A stretch of 64,000 bases of DNA from an uncultured Alistipes sp. (GTDB taxonomy: Bacteria > Bacteroidota > Bacteroidia > Bacteroidales > Rikenellaceae), in NCBI GenBank assembly GCA_947629705.1, contig CANREN010000001.1, forward strand, positions 185,540 to 249,539, written 5' to 3'. Each line of letters opens with the position of its first letter. Within the stretch, counting starts at the first letter, position 1. Made by a program: the position numbers and the translations under genes. The notes beneath the pieces are model-generated. The model saw only the letters and a program-made list of their open reading frames with translations. It did not search any database and was not told the DNA's origin. Positions 26,221 to 34,288 of this stretch are shown piece by piece.

Positions 26221-26928
26221 TCAGGCTTCCACCGGTTGCGGCTTTTCGGCTTTCGTGTCGGCCTGCGGCAGCGGTTTCATGCAGAAATACCATTCATAAC
26301 ATTTCATCCCCTCGGACGATTGTTCCGTACCATCGTAGGTCGTAGGAGCGGGCACCACGATCTCCTCGCCGGGCCGCCAGTCGGCAGGCAATGACACCTT
26401 GTACTTGTCTACCGTCTGCAATCCGACCAATACCCGTTTCAGCTCGTCGAAATTCCGGCCCAACTGCGCCGGATAGCAGATGATCGCCCGCACCGTCGCC
26501 GTCGGGTCGATGAAGAAAACCGACCGCACGGCCGTCGTCGAGCTGGCATTCGGCTGTACCATGCCGTACTTCCGGGCGACCTCCATCGACATATCGGCAA
26601 TCAACGGGAAACGCAGATCGACCTTTTTATGCCCTCGGTATTCGATCCGGTCATGAATCGAGCGCAGCCAGGCGATGTGGCTCGAAAGCGTGCCGACCGA
26701 CAATCCGATCAACCGGCAATTCAGCGCTTCGAACTCTTGCTGCATCGCCCCGAACAGAACGAATTCCGACGTGCATATCGCCGTAAAATCGGACGGATGG
26801 CTGAATAAGATCACCCATTTCCCTTTGAATTCCTGCGGAAAGCGGATTTTTCCCTGCGTGGTCTCGGCTTCGAACGACGGAGCCTTGTCGCCGATAAGCG
26901 GCATCGTGGTACATGTTTGATTTTCCAT
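26221..26928 (-). CDS. Peroxiredoxin, Prx6/archaeal-type
   Basis: 235-residue thiol peroxidase. The peroxidatic Cys52 lies in HPSDFTAICTSEF. The C-terminal extension carries GMKCYEWYFC, similar to the two C-terminal cysteines of archaeal long-type peroxiredoxins, so resolution may be intramolecular. Length and the LPADWRPGEE segment fit the Prx6 subgroup rather than AhpC. The frame is open to 27210, but that overlaps the divergent ferritin-like gene; the ATG at 26928 (MENQTCTT) is used. Divergently transcribed from a ferritin-like gene, a plausible oxidative-stress pairing. Confidence 0.9.
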   Translation of the reverse strand: MENQTCTTMPLIGDKAPSFEAETTQGKIRFPQEFKGKWVILFSHPSDFTAICTSEFVLFGAMQQEFEALNCRLIGLSVGTLSSHIAWLRSIHDRIEYRGHKKVDLRFPLIADMSMEVARKYGMVQPNASSTTAVRSVFFIDPTATVRAIICYPAQLGRNFDELKRVLVGLQTVDKYKVSLPADWRPGEEIVVPAPTTYDGTEQSSEGMKCYEWYFCMKPLPQADTKAEKPQPVEA

Positions 26929-26964
26929 AATCAGAGCGTGTTGTTTTTCCGACTGCCGCTCCTG

Positions 26965-26972
26965 CAAATACA
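26965..26972 (-). promoter_or_regulatory. Possible -7 box of the peroxiredoxin gene (TGTATTTG)
   Basis: Seven of eight match to TAnnTTTG, 37 bases before the ATG. Confidence 0.4.
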
Positions 26973-27055
26973 ATGCCCCGCCGCGAAGTGCCTCCGACCC
27001 GTTTTTTGTGGTATGCAATTTGCCGGACGAGTCAATACACCAAAAATCCGCAACG

Positions 27056-27727
27056 ATGAAAACGTACAACGACGACGAGAAAGAGGTAAAAACCGGCGCC
27101 TCCGGCCGCAAGTCGGAATCGATGAGCGCGACCAAAGCCGGTTCCAGCAAGACGGCCTCCGCGAAGGCCAAAACGACCGGCGCTTCCAAATCGACCGCCT
27201 CGACTGCCAAGAAAAGCAGCTACACGGGCGATGCCGAATCGGACTTCCACACCTTTTTCGTAGAGGCGCTCAAAGACATCTATTGGGCCGAACTGCACCT
27301 GAAAAAGGGGCTGGCCAAGATGTGCAAGGCCTCCACGACCGAGCAGCTGTCGGCCGCATTCGACAAGCATTACGACGAAGGCGACCGACAAATCGCCGAA
27401 TTAGAAACGGTATTCTCCCTGCTGGGCGAGAAACCCGAAGCCAAACGCTGCGAAGCGATGGCCGGTCTGCTCGAGGAGGCGGAATCGATCGTTTCCGACA
27501 CGAAACGCAACAGCTTCGTGCGGGATGCCGGTTTGATTCTGGCTGCCCAAAAGGTCGAGCACTACGAGATCGCCACCTACGGAACGTTGTATGCGTTGGC
27601 CGCCTACCTGCCCGAAAAGAGGGTTCAGGAAGTGCTGGGGACGATCCTGGCCGAGGAGAAAAAGACCGATGCCGCATTGACCGAATTGGCCGAGGAGTTC
27701 ATCAACGAATGCGCAGCGGTGGAGTAG
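27056..27727 (+). CDS. Ferritin-like DUF892 (YciE/YciF) protein with basic N-terminal tail
   Basis: 223 residues. Residues about 60-223 form a four-helix ferritin-like domain of the DUF892/YciF family: FHTFFVEALKDIYWAELHLKKGLAKM begins it, and AAQKVEHYEIATYGTLYALA carries helix residues Glu, His and Glu suited to a di-iron site. YciF relatives are stress-induced. The N-terminal 55 residues are unusual: almost only Lys, Ser, Ala, Thr and Gly, like the tail of histone H1 or of tailed Dps proteins, which suggests nucleic-acid binding (inference). The start at 27056 is the first ATG giving this tail; a longer frame from 27008 begins with a non-ATG-supported stretch. Confidence 0.82.
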   Translation: MKTYNDDEKEVKTGASGRKSESMSATKAGSSKTASAKAKTTGASKSTASTAKKSSYTGDAESDFHTFFVEALKDIYWAELHLKKGLAKMCKASTTEQLSAAFDKHYDEGDRQIAELETVFSLLGEKPEAKRCEAMAGLLEEAESIVSDTKRNSFVRDAGLILAAQKVEHYEIATYGTLYALAAYLPEKRVQEVLGTILAEEKKTDAALTELAEEFINECAAVE

Positions 27728-27788
27728 GCCGCTGAAAGCGCCCGACCGATTTTCAACAAAAATCCATATTCCGCGCTGTTCGCATACG

Positions 27789-27826
27789 AAAAAAGGAGCC
27801 CGATTCGCGAATCGGGCTCCTTTTTT
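27789..27826. terminator. Bidirectional terminator between ferritin-like gene and vor operon
   Basis: A perfect 19-bp palindrome (AAAAAAGGAGCCCGATTCG and its complement) with six T on either strand. Confidence 0.9.
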
Positions 27827-27840
27827 CGTCTTTCAAATCG

Positions 27841-28386
27841 CTATCGAATCTTGCGGATGAGCTCGCCGCCGTGGCGGATGGCCTCCTCGTTGGCCGGCAG
27901 CATCTTCCAGGCACGCTCGGGCAACGATTTTTTCAGACCGATCATCACATTCTCCATCTCGACGACGGGACAAATCTTCAAATATCCGCCCAAAATCATC
28001 GTGTTGAACAACTTCGACTGCCCCATGCGGGCGCACTCGGCCGTAGCGTCGATCGAATACACCGAAATATCCGTCCGCACGGGATGCCGCGTGATGCCGT
28101 TCGTGTCGTAAATCAACACGCCGCCCGGCCGGATCATCGGTTCGAATTTCTCCATGGACTGCTGGTTGAGAATGATCGCCGTGTCGAACTCATGCGCAAT
28201 AGGCGACGAAATTTTCCGGTCGGAGAGGATGACCGTTACATTGGCCGTACCGCCCCGCATCTCGGGCCCGTAAGAGGGCATCCACGTTACCTCGTAATCC
28301 TGCATCACGCCCGAATAGGCAAGAATCTTCCCCATCGAAAGGACGCCTTGTCCTCCGAAACCTGCTATGATCAATGTCTCTTTCAT
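27841..28386 (-). CDS. vorC: 2-oxoacid:ferredoxin oxidoreductase, gamma subunit
   Basis: 181 residues. The N-terminal IIAGFGGQGVLSMGKILAYSG is the glycine-rich signature of gamma subunits of 2-oxoacid:ferredoxin oxidoreductases, followed by the typical VTWMPSYGPEMRGGTAN. With the other three subunits it would oxidatively decarboxylate a 2-oxoacid to an acyl-CoA, reducing ferredoxin. Last gene of a four-gene operon; its start overlaps the beta-subunit stop by four bases. Whether the substrate is a branched-chain 2-oxoacid (VOR) or 2-oxoglutarate (KOR) cannot be decided from sequence by eye. Confidence 0.9.
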   Translation of the reverse strand: MKETLIIAGFGGQGVLSMGKILAYSGVMQDYEVTWMPSYGPEMRGGTANVTVILSDRKISSPIAHEFDTAIILNQQSMEKFEPMIRPGGVLIYDTNGITRHPVRTDISVYSIDATAECARMGQSKLFNTMILGGYLKICPVVEMENVMIGLKKSLPERAWKMLPANEEAIRHGGELIRKIR

Positions 28387-29159
28387 CGTGTCGGATCCAA
28401 TTTTTCGTCTTTAATATCTCCTAACGGATAGTAGGGCAGCATGTGCTGTTCGAGCCACTCGTTCGCTGCCACGGGCGAGAGTTTCCAGCCGCTGTTGCAG
28501 GTCGAGACGACCTCGACCAGCGAAAAGCCCTCTCCGTCCATCGCATGCTGAAACGCCTTTTTGATAGCGGCCTTGCACTTGCGCACGTTGGCCGGTTTGT
28601 GTACGCTCTGGCGCGTGATATAGGTCGCGCCGTCCAGATGAGCCAGCATCTCGGCGATTTTATACGGATAGCCGTTCAAACGCGGATCACGGCCATACGG
28701 CGTCGTCGCCGTCTTCATGCCCAACAGGGTAGTAGGCGCCATCTGCCCGCCGGTCATGCCGTAGATCGCATTGTTGATATAAATCGCCACGACATTCTCG
28801 CCGCGAGCCGCCGCATGGATCGATTCGGCCGTACCGATCGCCGACAAGTCGCCGTCGCCCTGATAGGTGAAGACCATACGGTCGGGATTGAGCCGTTTGG
28901 CCGCCGTAGCGACCGCCAGTGCCCGGCCGTGCGCGGCCTCGATCCAGTCGATGTCGATATAGTTGTAAGCGAAGACCGAACACCCGACGGGCGAAATACC
29001 GATCGTCCGCTCGGCCAGGCCCAATTCGTCGATGACTTCGGCGACCAACTTGTGTACCGTACCATGACTGCACCCCGGGCAATAGTGCATCGTATTATCT
29101 AAAATCAATCGCGGCTTCGCATAGACCCTGTTTTCCGCTTTTATCTCAACCTCTGCCAT
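28383..29159 (-). CDS. vorA: 2-oxoacid:ferredoxin oxidoreductase, beta (TPP-binding) subunit
   Basis: 258 residues. HYCPGCSHGT supplies an Fe-S-type cysteine pair, and the thiamine pyrophosphate motif runs from FTYQGDGDLSAIG to INNAIYGMTGGQMAPTT. These are standard for beta subunits of KOR/VOR enzymes. The subunit order in this operon is ferredoxin (delta), alpha, beta, gamma. It starts six bases after the alpha-subunit gene and overlaps the gamma gene. Subunit naming follows the VOR convention and is tentative. Confidence 0.9.
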   Translation of the reverse strand: MAEVEIKAENRVYAKPRLILDNTMHYCPGCSHGTVHKLVAEVIDELGLAERTIGISPVGCSVFAYNYIDIDWIEAAHGRALAVATAAKRLNPDRMVFTYQGDGDLSAIGTAESIHAAARGENVVAIYINNAIYGMTGGQMAPTTLLGMKTATTPYGRDPRLNGYPYKIAEMLAHLDGATYITRQSVHKPANVRKCKAAIKKAFQHAMDGEGFSLVEVVSTCNSGWKLSPVAANEWLEQHMLPYYPLGDIKDEKLDPTR

Positions 29160-29164
29160 CGTCG

Positions 29165-30259
29165 TTACTTGTTAATAAGTTGTCTTTTAAGCGCTTCCAG
29201 CACCTCGTCGGGATTGAAAAGCATCCCTCCCTGACGTCCGTAATGCGCTACGGGAGCTTTTCCGTTGACCGCGAGCCGGACATCCTCGACCATCTGACCG
29301 GCATTCAGTTCGGCGGAAAGGAATCCCTTCACGCCGCGGGCCGCCAGCTCGGCGATCTGTCTCTTCGGGAAGGGATAGAGCGTGATAGGACGCAACAAGC
29401 CGACTTTCAGCCCCTCGGCACGGGCCATTTCGACCGTCGCCGAGCAGATGCGGGCCGACGAACCGAACGCCACGATCACATATTCGGCGTCGTCGCACGC
29501 AATCGCTTCGTAACGCACCTCGTTCTCCTCCAATTCGCGGTATTTTGCCTGCAACCGCCGGTTGATGATCTCCATCTTCTCGGACTGCAACTCCAACGAG
29601 GTAACGATATTGCGTTCGCGGTCGGCCGGTTTGCCGTAAACGGCCCACGCGCGCGCTGCGGCGCGGGTCTCCTCATCGGTCTTGCGCGGACGCTGCGGAG
29701 CCAGCACCACCTTTTCCATCATCTGGCCGATGGCGCCGTCGGCCAGAATCATCGCCGGATTGCGATATTTGAAAGCCAGATCGAAGGCTTCGGCCACATG
29801 ATCGTGCATCTCCTGCACCGAATTCGGCGCCAGCACGATCAAATGATAATCGCCGTGCCCGCCGCCTTTCGTCGCCTGGAAATAGTCGCCCTGCGACGGC
29901 TGTATCGTGCCTAACCCGGGGCCGCCGCGCTGGCAGTTGATAATCAGACAGGGGAGTTCGGCACCGGCCAGGTAACTGATCCCTTCGGCCATCAGCGAAA
30001 TGCCGGGGCTCGACGACGAGGTCATGACCCGTTTGCCGGTCGCGGCCCCGCCGTAGAGCATGTTGATAGAGGAGATTTCGGATTCGGCCTGCAAGACGAC
30101 CATGCCGGTCGTTTCCCAAGGTTTCATTTCCATCAAGGTCTCCATCACCTCCGACTGGGGCGTGATCGGGTAGCCGAAATAGCCGTCGCAACCGTATCGG
30201 ATCGCCGCATGGGCGATCACTTCGTTGCCTTTCATTAACTTCACCTCTTTCTCTGCCAT
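29165..30259 (-). CDS. vorB: 2-oxoacid:ferredoxin oxidoreductase, alpha subunit (VorB-like)
   Basis: 364 residues. Pyrimidine-binding domain with KGNEVIAHAAIRYGCDGYFGYPITPQSEVMETL at the N-terminus and the TSSSSPGISLMAEGISYLAGAELP segment; domain II with the conserved ERNIVTSLEL-like linker and a C-terminal ALKRQLINK. This sequence type is usually labelled 3-methyl-2-oxobutanoate dehydrogenase subunit VorB in Bacteroidota. Three bases separate it from the ferredoxin subunit gene. An anaerobic energy-metabolism enzyme. Confidence 0.9.
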   Translation of the reverse strand: MAEKEVKLMKGNEVIAHAAIRYGCDGYFGYPITPQSEVMETLMEMKPWETTGMVVLQAESEISSINMLYGGAATGKRVMTSSSSPGISLMAEGISYLAGAELPCLIINCQRGGPGLGTIQPSQGDYFQATKGGGHGDYHLIVLAPNSVQEMHDHVAEAFDLAFKYRNPAMILADGAIGQMMEKVVLAPQRPRKTDEETRAAARAWAVYGKPADRERNIVTSLELQSEKMEIINRRLQAKYRELEENEVRYEAIACDDAEYVIVAFGSSARICSATVEMARAEGLKVGLLRPITLYPFPKRQIAELAARGVKGFLSAELNAGQMVEDVRLAVNGKAPVAHYGRQGGMLFNPDEVLEALKRQLINK

Positions 30260-30262
30260 AGT

Positions 30263-30490
30263 CTATTCGAATTTTTGACGGTACACCGTGATGCAGCTGT
30301 CGGGACAGATCACGCCGCACGAGGCGCAGCCCGTGCAGGCATCGGGATGAGTCATCCGCACGACGGGATAGCCCTTACCATTCACCTCGGACGACAATGC
30401 GAGCACATCGCACGGGCACGAAGCCACACAAACCCCGCATCCCTTGCAGCGTTCGCTGTCGACGACGACCGTACCTTTGATTTTAGCCAT
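30263..30490 (-). CDS. vorD: 2-oxoacid:ferredoxin oxidoreductase, delta (2x4Fe-4S ferredoxin) subunit
   Basis: 75 residues with two classical 4Fe-4S motifs, CKGCGVCVASCP and CTGCASCGVICP. It passes electrons from the TPP/Fe-S core to ferredoxin. The open frame reaches 30547, but a promoter box covers 30517-30524, so the ATG at 30490 (MAKIKGTV) is the start. First gene of the vorDBAC-type operon. Confidence 0.9.
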   Translation of the reverse strand: MAKIKGTVVVDSERCKGCGVCVASCPCDVLALSSEVNGKGYPVVRMTHPDACTGCASCGVICPDSCITVYRQKFE

Positions 30491-30516
30491 AACCTCCTGC
30501 TTTTGATATGATACGA

Positions 30517-30524
30517 CAAATATA
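30517..30524 (-). promoter_or_regulatory. -7 box of the vor operon (TATATTTG)
   Basis: Perfect TAnnTTTG on the minus strand, 27 bases before the ferredoxin-subunit ATG. Confidence 0.7.
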
Positions 30525-30596
30525 AGCATTTTCCGGAAGAAACGCAAAATTTCCGTCGGCCGCCGCCTTTTCCGGGAATGTACTGCGCGGGAGAGA

Positions 30597-30630
30597 TAAA
30601 AACCGTCCCCGAATCCGTGCGGATTCGGGG
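30597..30630 (-). terminator. Terminator of the serC-serA-DUF1015 operon
   Basis: CCCCGAATCCG (30607-30617) pairs with CGGATTCGGGG (30620-30630). On the minus strand the stem is followed by ACGGTTTTTATC. Confidence 0.75.
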
Positions 30631-30655
30631 TGGGATGAAAATGGGGCCTTTTCGG

Positions 30656-31903
30656 CTACTCCTCCGCAAACGAGTGGATCACGATCCCCGAGCGGAGTTT
30701 CGGTTCGAACCAGGTCGTCTTCGGGGGCATGATATTGCCCGTATCGGCAATGTCGATCAACTGCTGCATCGAAACGGGATAGAGCGCGAATGCCGCCCGC
30801 ATCTCCCCGCTGTCGACGCGCCGCTTCAATTCGCCCAACCCGCGGATACCCCCCACGAAGTCGATCCGTTTGGAGGTGCGCAAATCCGTAATACCCAGCA
30901 CCGGCCCCAACACATGATTCGAAAGCACCGTTACATCCAGCACTCCGATGGGGTCATGGTCGTCGAAAGTGCCCGCTTTGGCCGTCAAGCTCCACCAACG
31001 GCCCTCGAAATACATCGAGAAATTGTGGAGCGCCGCCGGACGGTAAATTTCGACGCCCTTGTCCTCGACCTCGAAGTTTTCACGCAGCCGATCCAAAAAC
31101 TGCGCAGCAGTCAGTCCGTTCAGATCGCGGACGACCCGGTTGTAGTCGATGATGCGCAGCTGGCTCGCAGGGAACGTAACGGCCAAAAAGTAAGCGTACT
31201 CCTCGTTGCCCGTATGATGCGGATTTTTCGCCTTGCATTCGGCGCCCACGCGCGCCGCGGCAGCCGTCCGATGGTGTCCGTCGGCAACATACAAAGCCGG
31301 AATCTTCGCGAACAGCTCCGTGATGCGCTCGTTGGTCTTGCGATCCCGAATCACCCACAGCTTATGGCCGAAACCGTCGGCCGCCGTGAAATCGTATTCC
31401 GGAGCCTGGCTCCGCACGATGCCGGCGACGATCGCATCGATCCCGGGATCATCGGGATAGGCGAAAAACACCGGTTCGATATTCGCCTGCTGGTTGCGCA
31501 CATGGATCATGCGATCCTCCTCCTTGTCGGGACGGGTCAGTTCGTGTTTCCGGATGGCTCCCGAAAGATAGTCCTCGAAATGGCAGCACATGGCCAATCC
31601 GTACTGCGTGCGGCCCTCCATCGTTTGGGCATAGATATAATAGTACTCCTCGGGATCCTGCCGAAGCCACCCCTTTTCGCGCCACCGGCGGAAATTATCG
31701 ACCGCTTTCGCATAGACCTCCGGAGCATGTTCATCGGCGATCGGGTCGAAATCGATCTCCGGTTTGATAATGTGCAGCAGCGAACGTTCCGTCGCTTCGG
31801 CCTTGGCCTCGACGGAGTTCAGCACGTCGTAAGGACGCGACGCCACTTCGGAGGCGAGCTCCTTCGGAGGGCGTATTCCGCGGAAAGGTTTGATGCGTAC
31901 CAT
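30656..31903 (-). CDS. DUF1015 family protein (serine-biosynthesis-linked)
   Basis: 415 residues of the DUF1015 family. Start MVRIKPFRGIRPP, the ASRPYDVL segment and YVADGHHRTAAAAR are diagnostic; the last recalls the ParB/Srx-like nucleotide-binding DGHHR motif known from this family. Biochemical function not established. It is the third gene of serC-serA-DUF1015, six bases after serA, an arrangement seen in other Bacteroidota and supporting a role near serine metabolism (inference from context). Confidence 0.85.
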   Translation of the reverse strand: MVRIKPFRGIRPPKELASEVASRPYDVLNSVEAKAEATERSLLHIIKPEIDFDPIADEHAPEVYAKAVDNFRRWREKGWLRQDPEEYYYIYAQTMEGRTQYGLAMCCHFEDYLSGAIRKHELTRPDKEEDRMIHVRNQQANIEPVFFAYPDDPGIDAIVAGIVRSQAPEYDFTAADGFGHKLWVIRDRKTNERITELFAKIPALYVADGHHRTAAAARVGAECKAKNPHHTGNEEYAYFLAVTFPASQLRIIDYNRVVRDLNGLTAAQFLDRLRENFEVEDKGVEIYRPAALHNFSMYFEGRWWSLTAKAGTFDDHDPIGVLDVTVLSNHVLGPVLGITDLRTSKRIDFVGGIRGLGELKRRVDSGEMRAAFALYPVSMQQLIDIADTGNIMPPKTTWFEPKLRSGIVIHSFAEE

Positions 31904-31909
31904 GATTCT

Positions 31910-32833
31910 TTATTTGTTGACCTGGAAACGGGTTACCCCTTCTTTGAAAAAGGCGACGATCTGATCGGCCGCTGCCAAACCGGCATTGATATTCGCTTCG
32001 GCCGTTTCGGCGCCCATCTTCTTGGGGGTGGCGAAGAACCGTTTGCCGAATTGCGCCTCCATCTCCGGCTGAAGGGCCGGAGCGATATCCGTAATGTACT
32101 TCAAATCTTCGCGTTCGGTCATAGCCCGAAGCACGCCCTGTTCGTTGATCACCTCCTTGCGGGCCGTATTGACCAACGTCGCCCCTTTCGGCATCGACAT
32201 GAACAAGTCGTATCCGATGGAATTTTTCGTCTGTTCGGTTGCCGGAATGTGCAGCGAGAGATAATCGGCCCGCTTGTAAAGCTCCTCGACCGTATCCACC
32301 TTTTCCACGCCGTCCGCCTCGAAGAGCTGCGCATCCCGGATGAACGGATCGTAAGCGATCACACGCATCCCCAGCGCCTTGCCCTTGCAGCCGACCAACC
32401 GTCCCACATTGCCGTAGGCATGAATGGCCAACGTTTTGCCGCGCAATTCCGAACCGGTGCCGGGCGTAAAACGGTTGCGGGCCATGTAGATCATCATGCC
32501 GAGCGCCAGTTCGGCCACGGCATTCGAATTCTGGCCGGGCGTATTCATCACCACGATTCCGCGTTCGGTCGCCGCAGCGAGATCGACGTTGTCGTATCCC
32601 GCGCCGGCGCGAACGACGATCCGGAGCTTTTTCGCCGCAGCGATGACCTCGGCCGTTACCTTGTCGCTTCGGACGATCAACGCATCCGCGTCGGCGACCG
32701 CCCCCAGCAGCTGGGCCTTTCCCGTGTATTTTTCCAACAAAGCCAGCTCGAATCCGGCTTTTTCGATGCTTGCGCGAATGCCCTCGACGGCCTCTTTCGC
32801 AAACGGTTTTTCAGTTGCAACAAGAATTTTCAT
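31910..32833 (-). CDS. serA: D-3-phosphoglycerate dehydrogenase, lysine-type
   Basis: 307 residues; oxidises 3-phosphoglycerate to 3-phosphohydroxypyruvate, the first step of serine synthesis. Short form without ACT or ASB regulatory domains. NAD-binding loop is AIHAYGNVGRLVG (first glycine of GxGxxG is Ala), and the substrate Arg is in VNTARKEV. The catalytic His normally in a TPH motif is replaced: the sequence reads TPKKMGAETAEAN. I recall this lysine variant from Bacteroides and Entamoeba PGDHs (called type IIIK). An in-frame ATG at 32935 would add 34 residues abutting serC, but homology starts at MKILVATEKP (32833). Confidence 0.9.
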   Translation of the reverse strand: MKILVATEKPFAKEAVEGIRASIEKAGFELALLEKYTGKAQLLGAVADADALIVRSDKVTAEVIAAAKKLRIVVRAGAGYDNVDLAAATERGIVVMNTPGQNSNAVAELALGMMIYMARNRFTPGTGSELRGKTLAIHAYGNVGRLVGCKGKALGMRVIAYDPFIRDAQLFEADGVEKVDTVEELYKRADYLSLHIPATEQTKNSIGYDLFMSMPKGATLVNTARKEVINEQGVLRAMTEREDLKYITDIAPALQPEMEAQFGKRFFATPKKMGAETAEANINAGLAAADQIVAFFKEGVTRFQVNK

Positions 32834-32935
32834 ACTTTTCAGAATCGTCGTTTCATTCGTTTCGATAGAGTCCCACGCTTCGACTTTGCCGGTCAGCGCA
32901 TCGTAGCCCGCAGGAACTTTCGCATAGGCTGCCAT

Positions 32936-34006
32936 CTATTCGTACTTTTCGGAGAACTCCTGCATACAAGCGATCAACGCCTCGACGCTCTCTTTCGGCA
33001 GGGCATTGTAGCACGATGCGCGGAATCCGCCCACCAGCCGATGTCCCTTGATGCCGACCATGCCCCGCGCCTTGGCGAATTCGAGGAATTCGGGCGCCAG
33101 CTCTTCGTAGCCGTCGGCCATCACGAAGCAGATATTCATCAGCGAACGGTCTTCCTTCTCGACCGTACCGCGGAACAGCGGGTTGCGGTCGATTTCCGCA
33201 TAGAGCAAGGCCGCCTTCTCCTGGTTGCGCCGGTGGATTTCGGGCACGCCGCCGATGGATTTCAGCCACTTCAGCGATTCGCACAAGACGTAAATCGGGA
33301 ATACCGGAGGCGTATTGAACATCGAATTGTTTTCGACGTGCGTCCGGAACGAAACCATCGTAGGCAGTGCGCGCACCTGCCGGTCGAGCATATCCTCGCG
33401 GATAATAGCGAACGTTACGCCCGCCGGAGCCAGATTCTTCTGGGCGCCGCCGTAGATCAGGGCGTATTTCGACACATCGACCGGACGGGAAAGAATATCG
33501 GACGACATATCGGCAACGAGCGGCACCGGAGCGGTCAGATCCTCGTGATATTCCGTACCGTAAATCGTGTTGTTCGACGTGATATGCAGATAATCCAAAT
33601 CCTCCGGAATGGCGAATCCCTTGGGAATGTAGGTAAAATTCCGGTCGTCCGACGAAGCCAGCGTTTCGACCTCGCCGAAAAACTTGGCCTCCTTGATGGC
33701 CTTTTTCGACCAAACGCCGGTATTCACATAACCGGCTTTTCGACCGAGGAAGTTGGCCGGCACTTCGTAGAACATCGTGCTGGCGCCGCCGCCGATGTAG
33801 AAAATCCGATAATTGTCCGGGATATGCAGCAATTCGCGGAACAGAGCGTCCGCATCGGCGACCACGTTATCGAAATCTTTGGTACGATGGGAGATGGAGA
33901 GCAGCGACAGTCCGCTTCCGTTGAAGTCGATGATCGCTTTCGCAGCCTGTTCGATCACTTCCTGCGGCAGAATGGCAGGCCCCGCATTGAAATTGTGTTT
34001 TTTCAT
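32936..34006 (-). CDS. serC: Phosphoserine aminotransferase
   Basis: 356 residues, PLP enzyme converting 3-phosphohydroxypyruvate to phosphoserine with glutamate. N-terminus [31 protein letters not shown] phosphate-binding loop, and the PLP lysine in [13 protein letters not shown] are all intact. A much longer open frame extends upstream to 34225 but spans a promoter, so the ATG at 34006 is correct, leaving a leader of about 52 bases. First gene of the serC-serA-DUF1015 operon. No serB is seen nearby. Confidence 0.95.
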   Translation of the reverse strand: MKKHNFNAGPAILPQEVIEQAAKAIIDFNGSGLSLLSISHRTKDFDNVVADADALFRELLHIPDNYRIFYIGGGASTMFYEVPANFLGRKAGYVNTGVWSKKAIKEAKFFGEVETLASSDDRNFTYIPKGFAIPEDLDYLHITSNNTIYGTEYHEDLTAPVPLVADMSSDILSRPVDVSKYALIYGGAQKNLAPAGVTFAIIREDMLDRQVRALPTMVSFRTHVENNSMFNTPPVFPIYVLCESLKWLKSIGGVPEIHRRNQEKAALLYAEIDRNPLFRGTVEKEDRSLMNICFVMADGYEELAPEFLEFAKARGMVGIKGHRLVGGFRASCYNALPKESVEALIACMQEFSEKYE

Positions 34007-34064
34007 ATCCGTTCGGTTTATGAGGTTAGACAATGAATTTCCGTCGTCTGTTACAACGCTAACA

Positions 34065-34072
34065 CAAAGATA
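34065..34072 (-). promoter_or_regulatory. -7 box of the serC operon (TATCTTTG)
   Basis: Perfect TAnnTTTG on the minus strand, 59 bases before the serC ATG. Confidence 0.7.
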
Positions 34073-34135
34073 GGAAAAGCCGAGCACAATACCAAATTTA
34101 TTTTGTTTCGCTCTTTGCCGAGGCGCAGTATTTTC

Positions 34136-34173
34136 GGCCGCAGTCGGGGTGGGCCCCGACTGAATACGCGGCC
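34136..34173. repeat. Nested inverted repeat between divergent serC and yicC promoters
   Basis: Outer arms GGCCGC (34136-34141) and GCGGCC (34168-34173) enclose inner arms AGTCGGGG (34142-34149) and CCCCGACT (34154-34161), with a six-base bulge. Neither strand has a following T-run, and it lies outside both predicted transcripts. Confidence 0.55.
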
Positions 34174-34257
34174 AAAAGGCGCGAAGAACGGCGGCCGGAT
34201 TTGAAAAGCCGGGGCAAAAACGCAAGTACAGATGAAGGATATAATCGCAGTTTTTAT

Positions 34258-34265
34258 TACTTTTG
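34258..34265 (+). promoter_or_regulatory. -7 box of the yicC-gmk-nadD-ddl operon (TACTTTTG)
   Basis: Perfect TAnnTTTG, 24 bases before the yicC ATG at 34289. It excludes the upstream ATG at 34232. Confidence 0.7.
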
Positions 34266-34288
34266 CAGGGAAAAATCGTTCCGTCCTC

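Noticed and set aside
30578..34036. A plus-strand frame of 1,152 codons without a stop
   Set aside because: It runs antisense to DUF1015, serA and serC, all with clear motifs. High GC and codon bias keep the opposite frame open; its translation has no recognisable domain.
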